DNA from: Malus domestica
Taxonomy: Eukaryota > Streptophyta > Magnoliopsida > Rosales > Rosaceae
Length of the DNA: 64,000 nucleotides
Assembly: GCF_042453785.1 (NCBI RefSeq)
Contig: NC_091668.1
Span: 3,922,501 to 3,986,500, forward strand
Direction: 5' to 3'
The position numbers and the translations under genes were made by a program. The notes beneath the pieces are model-generated. The model was not told the origin of the DNA, ran no database searches, and saw nothing but the letters and a program-made list of their open reading frames with translations. Below are positions 1-10,697 of the stretch, piece by piece; the stretch's first letter is position 1; each line of letters starts with the position of its first letter.

Positions 1-643
1 TACTTCCAGAGAAGGGCAGATGAAGATCAGACCACACTTCGGTACTTAGAAGTTTCGTGATTACTCAAGGGATTGGATCTTGCAAGTCCCCAACCGAGGA
101 GTTTCCCTCACTCGGGAACTTAGGGGAGCACTGTTTGTACCATACTTGACCAATCCCGAAACTACCGAGCACCGGCCAACGCTATACTGTCAAGGACCCA
201 GAAGAGTTCCCCTCCGACCAGGAGGCCAATCACTACTCGACACGTGTCAAGATTAGAAGCCAATCAGAGCGCAGCACGTGTCGACATCAAGAACCAATCA
301 TAACATGACACATGTCAATGTGACAAAGCTACAAGTTTTTCTATAAATAGGGGTCATTCCCCCACAATATTGCCTAATGCCATTTGTGTTAAATCATTCA
401 CAAGAACTCACTAAATTGAGAGCTTGATCCTTTGTACTTGTGTAAGCCCTTCACTACTAATAAGAACTCCTCTACTCCGTGGACGTAGCCAATCTGGGTG
501 AACCACGTACATCCTGTGTTTGCTTCTCTGTCTCTATTCATTTACGTACTTATCCTCACTAGTGACCGAAGCAACCAAGCGAAGGTCATAAAACCTGACA
601 CTTTCTGTTGTACCAAAGTCTTCGCTGATTTTGTGCATCAACA
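1..643 (+). mobile_element. 3' end of an LTR retrotransposon (internal tail plus 3' LTR)
   Basis: Bases 1-131 are the last piece of an internal region, ending in a purine-rich tract (aacttaggggagcac) that fits a polypurine tract. The LTR runs 132-643, starts TGTTTGTACC and ends GTGCATCAACA. A TATA box (tataaata, 342-349) lies about 300 bp before the LTR end. Three CCAATCA motifs paired with ACGTGTC-type motifs lie at 226-316. The LTR ends resemble those of the element at 23143-27339, so the two are probably related. The 5' part lies outside the window, so the family and target duplication cannot be set. No coding domain is visible in the part seen. Confidence 0.75.
226..316 (+). promoter_or_regulatory. 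Threefold CCAATCA plus ACGTGTC-type motif array in an LTR
   Basis: CCAATCA occurs at 226-232, 260-266 and 294-300. Each is followed within about 10-15 bp by cacgtgtc, cacgtgtc or acatgtc. The array ends about 25 bp before the TATA box at 342. CACGTG is a G-box and ACGTGTC is an ABRE-like word, so this is a probable LTR enhancer. Confidence 0.5.
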
Positions 644-714
644 GTTTTAAATAAGAATTCATACTCATCTTTCAACAGCTAAGCATTATTTTAAAAATAC
701 CCACAGATTGATGA

Positions 715-1045
715 AATTGAGATTCCACCATAAAACTAATTGGCAATAAGAGGAGTAGCTCAAGATCATATAATCACATAGCAAACATTGTCCCTCACCG
801 ATGTGGAACAACTCTCAACACACCCCCGCACGTGGATTTTCAAGCCTACATGTGAACAACAACTGGGTGAAATGGAGCGTGTGTGGTTGTTTGACTTCAC
901 ACGAGTACAACCCCCTCGGATACCATGATGTAATTGAGATTCCACCATAAAACTTATTAGCAATATGAATAGTAATCAAAGATCATATAAGCACATAACA
1001 AACGTTATCCCTCACCGATGTGAGACAACTCTCAATGCGCACCCT
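715..1045. repeat. Pair of about 112-bp direct repeats
   Basis: A segment at 715-826 beginning aattgagattccaccataaa recurs at 932-1045 with scattered differences. Both copies contain the run cctcaccgatgtg followed by caactctcaa. The 105 bp between them includes an accc(c)-rich stretch. The pair lies between the LTR ending at 643 and the 5' side of the transporter gene. It may be an old mobile-element remnant; no family is recognised. Confidence 0.6.
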
Positions 1046-1447
1046 ATGCATTTATACAGACCTTGACGGAAGTTTGGTTGATACGGCACCACCTGTCACT
1101 CTCATGGAGTCATTGCTGACACCCCCATCGCTCAGCAACAAAACTGAACACTTCAGTGCAATCAGTGCAAAACCCACTTTCTTTGCCGCCACAAAAAAAA
1201 AAGTAATAATCTTTCTCCTTTCCCACGATTTCAAACTTCCATCGTCACGTAATTACCCAAAGAATCGATATTTGGTACCAAAACGAAAACCCCAGAACCC
1301 TCGATCAGGGTTCATGATATTGGATTGTCCTGCTGCTTGTGGAGCTTTCCAGAAGATGTTGATTTTTAGCCGAATTTGAGATTAAACCCGGTTCATAATT
1401 TTGGGTCGAATTTGCAAATTCTTGGGTTTTTGGTGGTGATTTTGATC

Positions 1448-4386
1448 ATGGGTTGGAAGTACAACGCCGGTTTGGGGTTGATTGGCACAGTTGTGTTCAT
1501 CTGGGTCGCTTCTGCAGAGGTTACTCAGGTTTGTGTTCATCCAAGCCCTCTCTTTTTCAAGTTTGATTCCTTGTTTGTTTTTCTTGCAACTGAGTATGAA
1601 TCCCCTCTCCGTTTGTTAGAGTAGTTTAGAACATCGTCTTGTAACATCATTGCGAGGTAAAGGAAAGAACTTTACGTACTTGAACATCATTGCTAGTCCT
1701 CACTATTCCATTTCTGTATTTCTTTGGTGACACGTGAGATGCCACTGTGACGGTATGATATCTCAAGTCAATCACGCATGCGCGCTATAGCTCTCCCAAG
1801 AGGCAGTGTGTGACTGACTGATTGAATTGATATATTGATACAGTGACATCTTCATGTTCTTTGTCTTTTTTAAATGGATACTTAGTTACATTATCTGAGT
1901 ATTCTCTCATTTAACCAGATATTTGAAGGATGTGTTATTCTGTTGCTATGATTTGGGATTATTTGAGAATTTAAACTTGTACTGTTTTTTAATGCAGAGA
2001 ATTTTCAGTGAGTACAAACAGCCGTTCTCGCTCACGTACCTCGGTGTGTCTCTGATGGCGGTCTATCTACCCGTATCGGCTTTGAAAGATTGGATCTACA
2101 ACTTGCTGCACCCAAATTTGGTTAAGAACTTTTACAATGGCATTATCGCGGGAACTTCTGGAGGGCTTGGTATTCCTCTCAGAATAAATGAAATGCCCCA
2201 CAGTCCAGAAACACATGTTAGAAGCTGCCTAATTACTGACAACGATCTTAGTAAGACGGAAGAAGGGCGACCTCTAACGGATAAGAGCGAAGAAGATGAG
2301 CCGCGCTTGCTTGAACATAGTTGTCAACTGAGTCCATGGGAAGTTGCAAAGTTTGGCTTAATTCTTACTCCAGTGTGGTTTATCACAGAGGTAACATGAG
2401 TCGTTTTGGCACTCCTGTTATTCATATCAATCTTTTGGACTTCTAATCATATTCTAAATTGAGCGAGTAATTGCATTAAAAAAAAAAAAAAAACAGAAAT
2501 CCGCATGGAGGTCTTGGTTCGTTTTGATATGCATTGATTCGTTTTATGCTTTAACGAAAGTTCTAAGTGGCATATTGATATATCTTTGTTCTAGTGCAGT
2601 ATCTGTCAAACTCTGCACTGGCGAATACCAGTGTTGCAAGTACAACTGTCCTAACTTCTACGTCGGGGCTCTTTACACTTTTCTTTGGAGCTCTTCTTCG
2701 TCAGGATTCCATAACTGTTACAAAGATGGTTGCTGTTTTTGTGAGCATGGCTGGTGTTGTCATGACCGAAGTTGGAAAAACTTGGGCCCCTGATGAACTG
2801 CGGAGCATCTCTGAGTAAGTTTCTAGTCGTTTCTTCAGTGGCTCAGCCAGTAGGAATTACTTTTTATTCACGTTTTACCATCGTTTCACTGTGTCTTGTT
2901 CTTTGTTGTGTAAAGGATGAGAAAGCACGCTATAATGGGACATATTTTTGGTCTTCTCTCAGCTGCGTCATATGGATTGTTTACAGGTGACATTACGTTT
3001 CAGGAATCCGGTGTTACTTGAACTCTTTTACAAATAAGTCATCAAGATCAACTGATATATTTTGGATTTATGATTATTAAAGTTACTGTCTTATTCATGC
3101 AGTGTTACTCAAGAAATTTGCTGGATCAGAAAAGAAGGGAGATAAGGCTGATGTGCAGAAGCTTTTCGGATACATTGGTCTCTTCGCTCTGCTTGGTCTG
3201 TGGTGGCTCGGTGAGTAGAATAATTATTCCATGATCTATTTATCGTCTTCATCTTCCAAATTCCTGAGGTTAAATTAGATTATATTTGCATACAGTCATG
3301 GATTTTAGGCAAAACTTGATAGCTAGACGTTGGTTGCAAAAAAGAGAATATGAGTTGGACTATACCTCAAACCATTTACCGTTGGTTATGACTTTCGCAC
3401 TGGAATACTATTGGCTTGACTGCACACAATGCTCTTTGATGATAGCTCGGGAAGAAAAGTGAAAATACATGTTAAAGTCTTTTCGTCGTTTGTAATGGAT
3501 ATGTCTCATAATGAAAAGATAGCACATTCCCTCGGGTATATCATTTTGTTTTCTTTTGAGTTGCATCGCTCATAGCAATGTTTACCCATGCAGTGTGGCC
3601 GCTCAATGCCATCGGGATTGAACCTTCATTTGAGTTTCCACATTCAAAATCTGTTGCCGAAGCTGTGCTGATAAATGGCTTTGTCGGGAGTGTTCTTTCG
3701 GATTATTTTTGGTATGTAAAACTGCTTTCACATACATTGGGGGTCAGTTGGGCACCACAAGGACATGTGACGATTACACACTGAATTATGTTCATGTAAA
3801 ATTACAAAAGGTGCACGATTGCCTTTTCATAGATAAACTTATAAGAGGTTGGTTCGAGTCTGTTGTGCGGTGGCCAAATGCACTCTCTACTTACCTATAC
3901 TTCCTGCTTCTGTTTTTCGTCTACCAACAAGATGCTGATGCCCAATGCTTTTAACACCAAATGAAACTTTGACAGGGCTCTTTCCGTGGTTTGGACATCT
4001 CCATTAGTTGCAACGCTGGGCATGTCCTTGACAATTCCACTCGCAATGGTAGCTGACATGGTGATTCACGGCCGCCATTTTTCTGCAGTCTACATCCTTG
4101 GTTGCATTCAGGTACGTCGCACTACTGTATGCATACAATCAAGTTTTTAACATGATGTTATATTCATATTGCGACATGAGGCTTGAACTTCCGCCTTCTA
4201 ACATCTAAACTCATGCCGGTTGGGGAAGCCTGTTAAGTACTGTTGTGACGGAGCTCCTAACTGCATAGCCAGTTTTTCGCGACAGTAAGTAATACGCTAA
4301 CTGCGTTTCTATGAACTCAGGTTTTTGCAGGATTCGTGATGGCAAACCTTTCGGACAAGTTCTCGAGCAAGCAAGAGTTGCAATAG
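1448..4386 (+). CDS. EamA/DMT-superfamily membrane transporter, SLC35F5/THI74-like
   Basis: Eight exons give a 395-residue protein: 1448-1528, 1998-2390, 2600-2814, 2916-2986, 3103-3210, 3594-3711, 3976-4111, 4321-4386. All introns are GT-AG and the phases join without a break. The protein opens with a hydrophobic helix ([20 protein letters not shown]) and then [15 protein letters not shown] hydrophilic loop of about 70 residues (near 60-130) follows, then paired hydrophobic segments ([53 protein letters not shown]). This is the layout of plant proteins annotated as thiamine-repressible mitochondrial transport protein THI74-like or SLC35F5-like (for example Arabidopsis At4g32140, from memory, of similar length). 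About ten membrane helices and a small organic solute as substrate are expected; the substrate is not known. The start is the first ATG that gives the conserved N-terminus. Confidence 0.88.
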
Positions 4387-4504
4387 TGATGCATAGAAAT
4401 CTCAGTGAAGTTGTAGTTTGTATGTAGAATGAATATGTCTATTACATATGCAGGAAATATCAGCTGCCCCGTACATTGTATACAACAAACTTGTATTGTA
4501 TGAA

Positions 4505-4537
<33 letters not shown>

Positions 4538-5483
4538 TTGGTGGATTTTCAATTTCTAATTTGTTTCTGTTAGCCAAGAAATTGCTAAATCAAGTTTCAT
4601 CCGCACCAATGATGAAGTGAAGTCATCACTGAAGCTTGATAAACAAATTTCAGCAGATTTTCACAAAGTTTGGTAATTCATTTTTTGTTAACTTCTTGCA
4701 AGTTTGGAATGAAAAAACCCTATTTGGCATGTTTTCTAAAAGCGCTTTCAGAAAATAAAAAAATTCTTCTGATAATTGTTGGCTGAAAAACTTATGACTT
4801 TTTTTTTCTTGAGTTATTAAATTAGTACATAACACTTCATAGGGTTTGTAAGACAACATGTTTGAGAACGTTTTTGTAGACAGTTCTTTTGCCTATCCGT
4901 TTATTCTAAAAGTGCTTTTGTTATAATACCTCAAATTGTTTATAGAAAATCAAAGCGCTTCCAACTAATAAGTGCTTTAACATAAAGATGATATTTGTAT
5001 TTAATTTTTGTTGGAAGAAACTTGGAACATTAAGCTCATTTATGATGAATTACGCCTATCATAATAATACACGTTATTAATGAGATTCGAACTTAGCAAA
5101 ATTTTGACCTATTTAATGGTGGCCTAACTTTGAAATTAAACAAAATAGTTTATTTTATTCCCCATCCAATCAAAATCAAGATCTTAAGCAAATAAAATTA
5201 AGTAAAAAAGGGAATGAAATGATATTTTCTTTTATTTTCCCTGGAAATTACAGAGTCACAAAGCTGACACATGACATCGATCGAAGTTTGAATCCATCTC
5301 CGACCATACCTTTTTAGTCGATAAGAAACAGAGTAAAAAACCAAACAAGCAGCGGAGAGTGCCGACCCGACGCATTGAGAATTGAGAGCGCAGACTCATA
5401 CATATTAGTCGGATCAAATCGAAGAGGGGCGCTGCGACTCTGCTGCTGCAACTGCGTCTGAGAAGAAGACGACGACGGCGACG
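4387..5483. other. Spacer between the transporter gene and EMC4
   Basis: Holds the transporter 3' UTR, a (TC)n microsatellite at 4505-4531, AT-rich sequence, and the EMC4 promoter and 5' UTR. From 4720 to 4980 the words aaagcgcttt and aagtgctttt recur in both orientations, as in a decayed miniature element. No open gene is supported here. Confidence 0.6.
4505..4531. repeat. (TC)n microsatellite
   Basis: An uninterrupted TC run of about 13 units in the 3' flank of the transporter gene. Confidence 0.95.
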
Positions 5484-7639
5484 ATGGAGAAGGGAAAGGG
5501 AGTGATGGGAGCAGGTCGGAGATGGGCCGTTGACTTGACTGACAACTCAACGTCCCCTTCTTCCCGCGACTTCCCCGATCCTCCTGGCTTCTCTCGCGCC
5601 TCCCTCGAACAGGTTTTTTTATCCCCTTCTCTCTCTTACTTCTTCGTTCGATTTGGATTGGGAGCTTGGGGTTGGGTTTGTTCACAATTAATTGGGTTTG
5701 GGGTTTTTGTTTTTCTGTAGGATGATTCGACTGTGAGTCGCCAGAAGAAGGATGCTGAATCTACTTGGAAAGCTCAGGCACTAATTCCCCTCCCTAAATT
5801 CGAATTTATTTAAGCAATTCGATTTAGGGTTTTTTAGACTTAGGATTTTAGACATTTTGATGGGCGAAAGATTGTTCCTTTACCTATAAACTTGATAGTA
5901 ATCACTTGATCGCAAATAGGGCATGATTCAAGTTGCTGATGGATTACAATTTTAGCTGTTTTTCTGCTGAATTTTCTTGACCCGTGTTAATATCGATGAG
6001 AATGTGGAGATTTGATTATTTGGATTTATTTGATCTCATGGTGTCTTTGTGTTTGAGCAGAAAGCTTGGGAAGTTGCACAGGCCCCAGTCAAGAATTTGA
6101 TGATGATGGGTTTCATGATGTGGATGGCTGGGAGCACGGTGCATTTGTTTAGCATTGGAATTACGTTTTCCGCTCTTTGGCAGCCCATAAGCGCCTTACA
6201 GGGTGTAGGGAAGGGTAAGATGACTGTAATACTGTTAGCCAATCTGCAACTCTATATGTGTGGAATAACAATTGAAAGCAATAAAGAACTTGAAATATTC
6301 TATACCTGTTTGTCTATGTCGCTGTATAATCGTATGAATGGTTTCCTATAACCATCAGTCATGGCATTTGGGCGGTCAACATGGTGTTCATTTACTTGCA
6401 CAAAATTTACCAAACCAATTTGTAAAAATGGTCTTGTTTGGCATGATTCATGCTGTCCAACGCATTTTTCCTATGACTTCTTCTCACCATGTTCACATTT
6501 CCTAGCAAATTTTTTTCATGACATACTTTACATGTTTGTCTGTTAATTCATGCTTACACTCTATTTCCTTGTCGGTTGCATGATGCTTCCTTTTAATGTG
6601 GGTATGCAGTTTTTGAGCCCTACAAGGACGGCAAAGTAGATCTTATTGCCCCAAAGTTGCTCTTCATTGCCCTTAATCTGGGGGGTTTAGCACTGGGTGT
6701 TTGGAAGGTGAACTATATTTGTTCTCCTTTAATTGATTTATCCCTTACAGTTATCTTCAAAGAATCCAGTTTATTAAACTTTGATTGTTCTTGGCAGCTT
6801 AACACTTTGGGGTTGCTTCCTACACATGCATCTGATTGGGTTTCTTCCTTACCCCCTGCTCAGGTGAAAATCTTCCTTCTAAGGCGATTTAATTTCATTT
6901 GGCATGTGGCATTTTCTTAGATTACTTTGAAGCATCACATTTGTTCTAGAAATGTCAAAATCACTTTTTTGTCCCTAGCAGTCGGTATCATGGAACCATT
7001 GTTGACTTACACTGCTTCATCCAACTTTGTTTCTGATAATGGAGTTGATTTACAAAACAGTTCCTTGTGGTGGAGAACTCTCCCTATGCTTCTGAGTTAG
7101 TTAACATAGCACCTTGGTGGAGGTAGTTAAAGAGGATAGGGTTTAGGGTAATGGAAAAGTCCGAATAGAAGTTTACTCGTGCAAAGTGGAGGTAGTTAAA
7201 GAGGGTAGTTGGATCTATTAAGCAAGCGATGAGGTATAATTAACAAATAATTGTACTGGAAAAGTTCAAATGGGAGTTTACAAGGAAATTCAGTCTTCCA
7301 ATGGGAAGATTGCTCTTCCATTCTTACTCTGTACGCACGAACCCGTGACCCATTTACAACCATATCATATGAAACACTATAGTACACTTCAGATTACAGT
7401 TAGATGCAAAAATCTGTTTATTGCACATTACATACATGTCGACGTGGTAATTGTTATTTTCTTTTCAATTGGTAATTAACTCGTGCACTTCATTTGTCTG
7501 TAAGGTCATTACTGTTATGGATATCATTCTTAGCGGCTTTTCCTAGCTGGTTTCTACCTTAAAAGCTCTTTATAACTTCTTTTTTTCCTCCAAATTTCAG
7601 GAGGTTGAGTATTCGGGTGGTGGCATTCTTCGTTATTGA
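5484..7639 (+). CDS. EMC4: ER membrane protein complex subunit 4 (EMC4, DUF1077)
   Basis: Six exons encode 180 residues: 5484-5612, 5721-5777, 6061-6214, 6610-6707, 6798-6863, 7601-7639. The protein starts MEKGKGVMGAGRRWAVDLTD, carries the conserved tract KKDAESTWKAQ then KAWEVAQAPVKN, then membrane segments near MMGFMMWMAGSTVHLFSIGI and LLFIALNLGGLALGVW, and ends LLPTHASDWVSSLPPAQ then EVEYSGGG. This matches plant EMC4 along its full length. EMC4 is part of the conserved ER complex that inserts and folds multipass and tail-anchored membrane proteins. Intron 2 (5778-6060) must use a GC donor (CAG then GCACTA) with an AG acceptor, because no GT lies near the conserved exon end; the other introns are GT-AG. 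The next conserved neighbour, UBP22, lies 24.7 kb away behind inserted elements. Confidence 0.95.
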
Positions 7640-8320
7640 CATCAACGTTCAGTTTGAATGGCGGTCAATCTCAAGACAAGGATGAACGGCAACTTGCAGA
7701 AGCAGGATGAGAATTTGTTGCTGTTTACTGGCCGATGGCGCATGGCTTAAGCATGGATAATGTGAATTTTCCGACTTCTGAATGATATTACTAAGTTTTG
7801 TTGGCGATAGAAACTCGGTTTGTAGTCCCTGTTTAAGTGACTCGATGAATTACCATACAATCTATAATTTTAACACTTTCATTGTGCTAGCAGTTTACAT
7901 GGTGATCTAAATGATCAATGCTACCGCTACTGAGTCCTGACAGGTGGCATAAAACAAAAAAGTGTGAGTCAAATGAATTTTTTTTTTTTTTTAAAACATT
8001 TTCACATTAACCCCGTCACCCCCTATTTCGAAAACACATAGTAAATATTTTTCTTAGTCATATACACTGATTTTTCCCTTCATCGGTGACATAGCATACA
8101 AGATCATATATGTTGTTTTAAAAAAAATACAAATGAATGAGCGGAGACAAATATATAAAATATTCAAAAGACAAGAAGATGCAGAGAAGCAGAGTAAAAA
8201 ACACAACTGTGCTGCCATATTTGTCAACAAAGCACGACAGTTGGATTAGGGTTTCCAACGGGTTTCACAGAGACAGATTCAGAGTTGAAGAAAATAGAGA
8301 GGGAGTAGTGATTTATCTTC

Positions 8321-8324
<4 letters not shown>
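7640..8324. other. EMC4 3' flank
   Basis: Probable EMC4 3' UTR to about 7860, then AT-rich sequence. I see no gene in it. Confidence 0.5.
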
Positions 8325-8361
<37 letters not shown>

Positions 8362-8370
8362 CGCGCGCGC
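8325..8370. repeat. (GA)n followed by (GC)n microsatellite
   Basis: A GA run of about 16 units (8325-8356) passes directly into about seven GC units. Alternating GC is prone to Z-DNA; this is a known property of such tracts, not shown here. Confidence 0.95.
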
Positions 8371-8471
8371 TGATTTATCTTCGTCTGTGCTTCTGAAATA
8401 AGATTTTAATCACTCGAACCGTACGAACCGTTCTGAGCAGCCGAACCGGACGAACCGGAAGGTCTGACGAC

Positions 8472-8603
8472 CGAACCGGATCGGACCGACGAACCGGATC
8501 GGACCGGACGAACCGGATCGGACCCGACGAACCGGACCGGACCGGACGAACCGGACCGGACCGGACGAACCGGACCGGACCGGACGAACCGGGTCCGACC
8601 GAA
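8472..8603. repeat. 19-bp GC-rich minisatellite
   Basis: About seven head-to-tail units of cgaaccggaccggaccgga with small variants. Degenerate half-units extend the array left to about 8416. The open frames across it (Arg-Ser-Gly-Pro-Val repeats) are by-products of the repeat, not genes. Confidence 0.9.
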
Positions 8604-9608
8604 ATGAACCGTCAACCGCCGGTCTGGCTGAGCCGTTAAGTTCCGGTGAACCGGTCCTAGCCGCCGAAAAGTCTCGCCGGTTTCTGGAGAAAAACGCCGG
8701 CAACTTCAAGGAATTTTGAATTTTGCAGCTTCGATTTAACTCCAATTTCAACCAAAGCTCACAACCAATGCACTAAACTTGTACCGGAGATGTCAAACAA
8801 CATATTTGGGCTACTATGGACGGCTAGATAGTCGGGATCCGGCTCCGATATCGGCGGAAATCGGGGAAAACCCCTGTTCGAATCTGCGTTGAATCAACAC
8901 CAAAACACGTGATTATTACATGAATATAGTCCTGATTAACGAGGTAGAGTCATTGGTGAGGGTTAGAGGTCTTACCGACGCTTCAAGCGGGGAGAAACTC
9001 GCCAGAAAATCGCGATCATGTCGGAGGCGTCCGGGACTTCGCTTCGAGTTTTCCAACAAAAATGGAATCTTTGAACTCGTGGCGAGGTGGAGATGGTGAT
9101 AGCGGTGGTTGATTGTCTTAACTCGCCATGAAACGGCAGGGTTTGCTCCTTTTTTTTTCTGGGTTTATCGACAACGCAAGGGAGAGAGAGCGAGAGTGAT
9201 TTTTCTGGAGAGAGGAAGAAAAGCACACAGAGAGAGAACGGAAATCCTTGTGGGTCCCAGCGACCCCACCAAGCCAGATCGAATTCTCCATAAATTATGA
9301 ACTTGCAAAAATAACCGTCCAATTCACTTTCAATATCCACCCTTCATTTTTTGGATGTTGTGTATGTTTAGATGCCATGGATGTGAATAAATAATCAAAT
9401 ATTATGGTTGTGTGAAATTGGATTCATGAATCATAGCCTGTGTGCTTGAATGATTTTTGGATTTTAGGCTGCGAATATATGCAAATTTGTGCAGTTTACT
9501 GTATTGTGTTCATCGAAATCTCTATTTCTGGTGTTGTATGGATTATCTGCGTTTTTCCTATATTGGCATTTGGTAGTGAGGGAGGACTTATGACCGCTAA
9601 GATTTCAT
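8604..9608. other. Probable LTR-type or other repeat DNA without a gene
   Basis: The stretch to about 9300 is GC-richer than its surroundings, with ccggtt/gccgg words and GAGA tracts. These resemble the 5'-transcribed parts of the long LTRs seen at 12420-13240 and 63050-63540. Boundaries are not visible. Sequence 9340-9608 is plain AT-rich DNA. Short open frames on both strands match no family I know. Confidence 0.35.
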
Positions 9609-10697
9609 TGATGCTGTATAGGGATAAAAATACTTAAAAATACTTACAAAAATACAAAATTATCGTAGTATAGCATCTCAAGCAAGGTGGTTTTCACAAG
9701 GATTGATTGAATAATTTGTATTTAAACTAATTCTTAATTAACTATTTAAAACAAAGTTTTGAAAATATTGATTTTATGACCTAGAATATTAAAAACGAAT
9801 TTTAAATTAAAACAATTAAAGAAACCAATTTAAAAGAGAACAATCTTAGAAAATAATGATAAAAAGACACTAGGGTTTCATCATCACTTTAACAATCTTA
9901 TGTAGTTTTACCAATTACTTATGAATTACACATACAACTTTTAAGGTTAGGTCTTTCTTATGCATATTCTACTTGTGACATTCAAGTTAGAACGTATATC
10001 AAACATTCATTACGTCTGTGACATTCAGATCAAATATAAACATGCATGACTCATTACGCTTTGTGAAAACCCTTTGAAAAACCATGCAACCCCTAAGACG
10101 TGACATTTGTCCTAGGTGAACTTACAACTATCAATCACAAGAAACAATACTCAATCCTCCAGTGGCATTCCGACTGAATTGCTTTCGATTACTTATCTAA
10201 ACATCCTAATGGTAGCTAAGTATTAAGATATTGAGCCAGTTTAAACACAATAATTAATAATTTAAAATATGCATGCATAATATCATAAGCAATTAAATAA
10301 AAACTACATATTCATGCTAAGGCTCAAGGCATCGTCCTAACAAACGGAAATTAGTTACGAACAACTATAGAACAAAAGGAATTTTATTGAAATACAAAAA
10401 TGATAGAAAACACCTTGAAATACAAAACGTCAAAGCCTAACTGAGTTCTCCAAATTGATGCGTTTTTCCCCTAATGGTTAAATATCCTTATTTATATTAC
10501 TACAAAATAAAATCCTACCTAGAAAAATGTCTTCTAAAAACTAGAAAACATAATAGAATAAGATAACTAGGAAATAAAATGTTTCCTATTTGAACTGAAA
10601 TTCGGACTTCTCAAGAAATCAAACTTTTAACCATCAAATCAACTCCGATTTGGTCTCAAAATGTATCTTTTTAAATCTTGAGATGTCCCTAACAAAT

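Noticed and set aside
1020-1379. 119-codon open frame before the transporter gene
   Set aside because: It overlaps the duplicated repeat and the probable 5' UTR, has no family features, and does not join the conserved exons.
8410-8751. Arg-Ser-Gly-Pro-Val repeat proteins on minus
   Set aside because: Produced by the 19-bp minisatellite read in several frames; no start context or flanking gene structure.
9440-9637. 65-codon plus frame with hydrophobic segments
   Set aside because: It crosses the edge of a family-X LTR and shows no family signature.
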